Origin: UBA668 sp040081465
GTDB taxonomy: Bacteria > Actinomycetota > Acidimicrobiia > Acidimicrobiales > Ilumatobacteraceae
Length of the DNA stretch: 64,000 nucleotides
Assembly (NCBI GenBank): GCA_040081465.1
Contig: JBEBGL010000003.1
Location: 62,001-126,000 of the forward strand
Direction of reading: 5' to 3'
This document shows, piece by piece, positions 60,584-64,000 of this stretch. Position numbers and translations under genes: made by a program. Below the pieces are notes generated by a model, which ran no database searches, was not told the DNA's origin, and worked only from the letters and a program-made list of their open reading frames with translations. The first letter of the stretch is position 1, and each line of letters starts with the position of its first letter.

Positions 60584-61266
60584 GGATTGCCGTTTCCCTA
60601 GTCGGCTGGCTGATTGAAGGCAGCGACCCATTCGAACCGATTGAGCAAGACCCCGATGCGGTGCGCGAAGAGGCTTGCCGCCTTGTGTCGCGCGATACAT
60701 CCGTGTGTGCACCGCCCGACACTCGGCCGCCGCCAACCGAATCGGGTGGCGCCGGGTTCAACCTGGACTGGCTGGCGGCGCTGATCTGGCTGCTGTTCAT
60801 CGTGGCGCTGATCGCACTGCTCGTGTTTCTCGTTCGGTTCTTCATCGACCGATCGGGCCGCCGTCGCAAGAAGCGGAAGCCGGACTCCGATGACGCAGAC
60901 GACATTGATCAGGTGGAACAGGCTGCGGTTGCGATCGACCGTTCGCGCGAGCCAACCAACTGGCGAGCGGAAGCCGACGAACATCGTCGTGCCGGCCGCT
61001 ATCGCGAGGCGCTGCGTTGTCGTTACCGCGCACTTGTGGGCGACCTCGCCCGCCGAGGCTTGATCGACGAGATCCCTGGCCGCACGACCGGAGAAGAGCG
61101 CTCACAGTTGCGGCAAGTGCAACCAACTGCAGGCTCGCCGTTCACGTCTGCAGCCGATCTGTTCGATGATGCGTGGTACGGCCACCATGCGGTCGATGCC
61201 GAGGACGACGAGCGCTTCCAATCACTCGAGCGCGACGTGCTCGCCAAGACGGTAGTGAAGAAGTGA
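60580..61266 (+). CDS. DUF4129-domain membrane protein
   Basis: A 228-aa protein with an extracellular N-terminus, one helix (residues 65-88, LAALIWLLFIVALIALLVFL) and a cytoplasmic C-terminal DUF4129 domain with AGRYREALRCRYRALVGDLA and RTTGE. Such proteins lie with MoxR and DUF58 proteins and are thought to be assembled or activated by MoxR. No catalytic residues are obvious. Confidence 0.88.
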   Translation: MRIAVSLVGWLIEGSDPFEPIEQDPDAVREEACRLVSRDTSVCAPPDTRPPPTESGGAGFNLDWLAALIWLLFIVALIALLVFLVRFFIDRSGRRRKKRKPDSDDADDIDQVEQAAVAIDRSREPTNWRAEADEHRRAGRYREALRCRYRALVGDLARRGLIDEIPGRTTGEERSQLRQVQPTAGSPFTSAADLFDDAWYGHHAVDAEDDERFQSLERDVLAKTVVKK

Positions 61267-61276
61267 GTGTCGCCAG

Positions 61277-62467
61277 GTGAGCGCGCGGCAGGCGAAAACC
61301 TCAGGTGGCAGCGGCGCCCGCGTCGGGCTCTCCGCGCTGCTGGTCGTCGCCGTCGCGGTAATCATGTTGCTGCTCTTCAGGGCGCGGCCGGAAGCGGAGC
61401 CATTCGATCCGCGTAGCTCAGAGTCACGCGGCACTCGCGGTTTGGTGCTGCTCTTGGAGGACCAAGGCGCAAGTGTCGAGATCGCCCGCTCCGCACCCGA
61501 GACTGGTTCTGCGGCGCGCGTTCTCGTTTTGCAGGATCGGCTGAACGATGGGCAGCGACGCGACTTGCTGCAATTCGTCGAGGAGGGCGGACTGTTAGTG
61601 ATGGCCGATCCGGACAGCTCGATCATCGACGCACTCGTCGTCGCCGAGACGATCGAGGGGGAGGTGCCCGCCTTCTCGGGCAACGACGTGCTGGCGCACA
61701 TCAATGTGCCGCTCGCTGACTGTGACGTGCCCGCACTCGAGCGCCTGCGCGGCCTATTCGTGAGAGCTGGCCAACGTTTCGATGTGCCAGCCGAGGCCCG
61801 TTCGTGTTTCGCCGAAGATGGAACAGCATTCGTTGTGATCCGCGAACATGGCGCCGGTCTGATCGTTCAACTTGGCGACAACGAGATCTTTACCAACGGT
61901 CTGTTGCGCTACGCCGATAACGGGCCACTCGCAACTGCATTGTTGGCCCCCGACGCTGATGCGCGGGTCAGCGTTCTGCTCGGTCAGGAAGCCGCCAAGT
62001 CGACCGCTGACATCGGCACCGGCGAGAAGTCACTATCAGATCTCCTACGTCCGAGTGTGTGGATGGCACTTACGCAGCTCGCTGTCGCCTTCATCGTCTT
62101 CGCGACTGCGCGCGCCGTGCGACCAGGTCGCCCAGTGCGCGAGCCCGAGCAAGTGCCGATCGCGGGCAGCGCGTTGGTGGTTGCGACCGGAACCCTGATG
62201 CGTCGCGCCCACCATGCCGAGCGTGCTGGCTGGATGTTGCGCGGCAACCTTTATCGCACGTTGTGCCGACGATTTCACCTGCCCGCAACTGCTTCGATTG
62301 AAGCCATCGACAACATCGTGGCCGCGAACACTTCGCTGCCTATCGGCCACGTCGCTGCGGTGCTGCAGCGCGAAGTTCACGACGACCAAGGCTTGCTCGA
62401 ACTCAGCAATAGTTTGCAAGCCATTCGAGAAGCGACACTTGAAACACTAGAAGGAGCTACACCGTGA
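61277..62467 (+). CDS. DUF4350-domain membrane protein
   Basis: A 396-aa protein with one N-terminal helix (residues 15-34), an extracytoplasmic DUF4350 domain (SRGTRGLVLLLEDQGASVEI), and a second helix near residue 260 (ALTQLAVAFIVFATARAV), then a cytoplasmic tail. It sits between DUF4129 and MoxR genes as usual. GTG 61277 is the start; the end overlaps moxR by GTGA. Function unknown. Confidence 0.88.
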   Translation: MSARQAKTSGGSGARVGLSALLVVAVAVIMLLLFRARPEAEPFDPRSSESRGTRGLVLLLEDQGASVEIARSAPETGSAARVLVLQDRLNDGQRRDLLQFVEEGGLLVMADPDSSIIDALVVAETIEGEVPAFSGNDVLAHINVPLADCDVPALERLRGLFVRAGQRFDVPAEARSCFAEDGTAFVVIREHGAGLIVQLGDNEIFTNGLLRYADNGPLATALLAPDADARVSVLLGQEAAKSTADIGTGEKSLSDLLRPSVWMALTQLAVAFIVFATARAVRPGRPVREPEQVPIAGSALVVATGTLMRRAHHAERAGWMLRGNLYRTLCRRFHLPATASIEAIDNIVAANTSLPIGHVAAVLQREVHDDQGLLELSNSLQAIREATLETLEGATP

Positions 62468-63471
62468 CCGATTCCGTCACCTCCCAACCATCGTCACCCT
62501 CAACGTCAGATGCGAGGTCCCCACTTGATGCTGTACTTGCCGTGCGCGCGGAGGTCGGCAAGGTTGTGGTGGGGCAGGAGGGTGTGCTCACCGGCGCAAT
62601 TGCGGCTTTGCTAGTGCACGGCCACGTGCTGCTGGAAGGCGTGCCAGGCGTCGCCAAGACGCTCTTGGCAAAGAGTCTCGCCGCCGCGTTCGATATGAAG
62701 TTCACACGCCTTCAGTTCACGCCCGACCTGATGCCAAGCGACGTCATCGGACAACAACTCGTCGAACAGTCGGCTGGTGGCGGAATCTCGTTTCGCTTTC
62801 GCGAAGGGCCTGTGTTCACCAACCTGTTGCTCGCCGACGAAATCAACCGCACGCCACCTAAGACGCAAGCCGCGCTGCTGGAAGCAATGGAGGAGCGGCA
62901 GGTCAGTTACGACGGTCACACGTTGAAGTTGCCCGACCCGTTCTTGGTGATCGCTACGCAGAACCCAATCGAGTACGAGGGCACATATCCGCTACCGGAG
63001 GCGCAGCTCGACCGATTTCTGTTCAAGCTCAACGTGAGTTACCCGACCGCCGAGCAAGAGTTGGAGATGATCGCACGTCACGACGCGGGGCTCGATCCGC
63101 ACGATATGCGGGGTGCTGGTGTGCGGCCGGTCGCGAACGCAGCCGACCTAGCTGCCGGGCGGGCGGCCATTCAGCGAATCCGTGTCGACACGGCAGTCCA
63201 GCAGTACATCGTGTCGCTGTGCCGCGCGACCCGCGACTCGCCGTCGTTGCAATTGGGCGTCTCGCCGCGCGGGGCAACCTGGTTGCTGCATGCCTCCAAG
63301 GCGTGGGCGTGGTTGAGCGGTCGCGATTTCGTGACGCCCGATGAAGTGAAAGCCGTAGCGAAACCGTGCATGCGCCACCGAGTGATGGTCCGCCCCGAAC
63401 TCGAGCTAGAAGGCACGTCGGCCGACGGGGTTCTCGACGGCATCCTCGCCACGATTCCAACGCCGCGCTAG
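62464..63471 (+). CDS. MoxR-family AAA+ ATPase
   Basis: A 335-aa chaperone-like ATPase. Walker A GVPGVAKT (residues 59-66), Walker B LLADEINRTPPKTQAALLEA, sensor-type ATQNPIEYEGTYPLPEAQLD, and a C-terminal lid. MoxR ATPases insert cofactors or mature VWA-type partners; the DUF58 protein next door is the usual partner. Confidence 0.94.
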   Translation: MTDSVTSQPSSPSTSDARSPLDAVLAVRAEVGKVVVGQEGVLTGAIAALLVHGHVLLEGVPGVAKTLLAKSLAAAFDMKFTRLQFTPDLMPSDVIGQQLVEQSAGGGISFRFREGPVFTNLLLADEINRTPPKTQAALLEAMEERQVSYDGHTLKLPDPFLVIATQNPIEYEGTYPLPEAQLDRFLFKLNVSYPTAEQELEMIARHDAGLDPHDMRGAGVRPVANAADLAAGRAAIQRIRVDTAVQQYIVSLCRATRDSPSLQLGVSPRGATWLLHASKAWAWLSGRDFVTPDEVKAVAKPCMRHRVMVRPELELEGTSADGVLDGILATIPTPR

Positions 63472-63487
63472 CCGACGTCCATCCACT

Positions 63488-64000
63488 GTGCATCGCCGCT
63501 TCGCTTATCCGATACCAACGGTGTGGTTCGCCGCGCTCGCGGCGGTGAGCGGCCTACTGCTGTTTGCGTGGCCGGGCAGCAACTGGTGGGCGTTGTGGGC
63601 AGTCGAGTTGCTGTTGGTGCTTGTGCTGGTGGTCGACTCGGTTGCATGCGTCTCGCCGCGACGTATCAGTGTGCAGCGTGAAGTTGCCGAGTCGGTGACC
63701 GTCGGCGAACAAGCAACGCTGACGTGGCTGATCGACAATCGCTCGCCGCGCGCTGGCCGAGTAACGGTGACCGACGCGCTGTGGCCGAGCCTGCAGGCCG
63801 AACGTCGTCGTGTTGGTGCACATCTGCGCAGTGGTGCGCGTCTGAAGTCGCGCACCACGTTGCGCCCGACACGTCGCGGTCGCTTCCCGCTGAACGACGT
63901 GACCGTGCGCGTCGAGGGACCACTACGAATGATCAGCCGCCAGGCCACACGCGATCTGCCTGGTGGGTTGCGCGTGATGCCGGCGTATCCGAGTCGAGAG
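63488..64000 (+). CDS. DUF58-domain protein, 5' part (continues beyond window)
   Basis: The frame from GTG 63488 stays open to the last base (171 codons). Two membrane helices (about residues 7-29 and 30-50) are followed by the beta-rich part of a DUF58/VWA-like protein with VTVGEQATLTWLIDNRS and GRFPLNDVTVRVEGPLRM. The VWA-like half and C-terminus are missing. It follows moxR as typical for the pair. Confidence 0.9.
   Translation, partial: MHRRFAYPIPTVWFAALAAVSGLLLFAWPGSNWWALWAVELLLVLVLVVDSVACVSPRRISVQREVAESVTVGEQATLTWLIDNRSPRAGRVTVTDALWPSLQAERRRVGAHLRSGARLKSRTTLRPTRRGRFPLNDVTVRVEGPLRMISRQATRDLPGGLRVMPAYPSRE

Overview
The window (about 60% G+C, densely coded, many GTG starts and 4-bp GTGA/ATGA overlaps) looks like a chromosomal segment of an actinomycete (Actinomycetota). 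I suspect the class Acidimicrobiia, but the sequence alone does not prove it. The backbone follows the gene order known from Mycobacterium tuberculosis around Rv1292-Rv1315: argS, lysA, hom, thrC, rho, rpmE, prfA, prmC, wecA, the eight-subunit ATP synthase operon and murA. Two genes expected in that series, thrB (homoserine kinase) and tsaC/sua5, are not in the window, and blocks of unrelated genes sit between the conserved ones. No insertion sequence, prophage, CRISPR array, rRNA or plasmid gene was seen.

Layout. 1-7.1 kb: the 5' part of enolase (minus strand), a six-TM protein, a MazG pyrophosphohydrolase coupled to a SurA/PrsA-like lipoprotein, an alkylsulfatase with a small partner, a lipoprotein, tRNA-Arg(CCG) and a SoxR regulator. 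7.2-16.3 kb: a secreted YkuD-like protein, then argS-lysA-PemK-like-hom-thrC and rho. 16.3-21.4 kb: an HTH regulator/MFS exporter pair inserted between rho and rpmE, then rpmE, an unrecognised 327-aa gene, prfA and prmC. 21.4-29.7 kb: an accessory block (sugar-dehydrogenase-like lipoprotein, second lipoprotein, TerB-like protein, S9 peptidase, alcohol dehydrogenase, nucleoside hydrolase, thiolase-like protein). 29.8-41.3 kb: rpiB, glyA, a membrane protein, wecA and the ATP synthase operon (atpZ, atpI, a, c, b, b', delta, alpha, gamma, beta, epsilon). 41.4-50.6 kb: a DinB-like protein, an SDR, glpX, a second S9 peptidase followed by three co-directional genes (a tandem-repeat protein, a J-domain protein, an alpha/beta hydrolase), an MFS transporter, murA, and a cupredoxin lipoprotein with a 46-aa membrane peptide. 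51-64 kb: NifU-like protein, meaB, divergent glgP/glgB, azlCD, an SRPBCC protein, galT, a methyltransferase, and a DUF4129/DUF4350/MoxR/DUF58 cluster that runs off the right edge.

How the parts fit. The core is housekeeping: amino-acid synthesis from aspartate, transcription termination and translation release, C1 and pentose metabolism, wall precursor synthesis, glycogen turnover and oxidative phosphorylation. No intergenic gap exceeds 300 bp.

The most interesting non-gene signals are: (1) a TANNNT hexamer 6-8 nt before the start codon of at least 16 unit-leading genes, suggesting widespread leaderless transcription; (2) a 44-bp nested palindrome present twice, 51 kb apart; (3) a 90-bp nested palindrome with four copies of a CGAGTGTTT unit between the PemK-like gene and hom; (4) a perfect 10-bp inverted repeat between the divergent HTH and MFS genes; (5) three contiguous 13-bp repeats at 23.6 kb. 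I found no clear new multi-gene system; the best candidates are the four-gene cluster at 43.7-47.5 kb and the unrecognised gene between rpmE and prfA.
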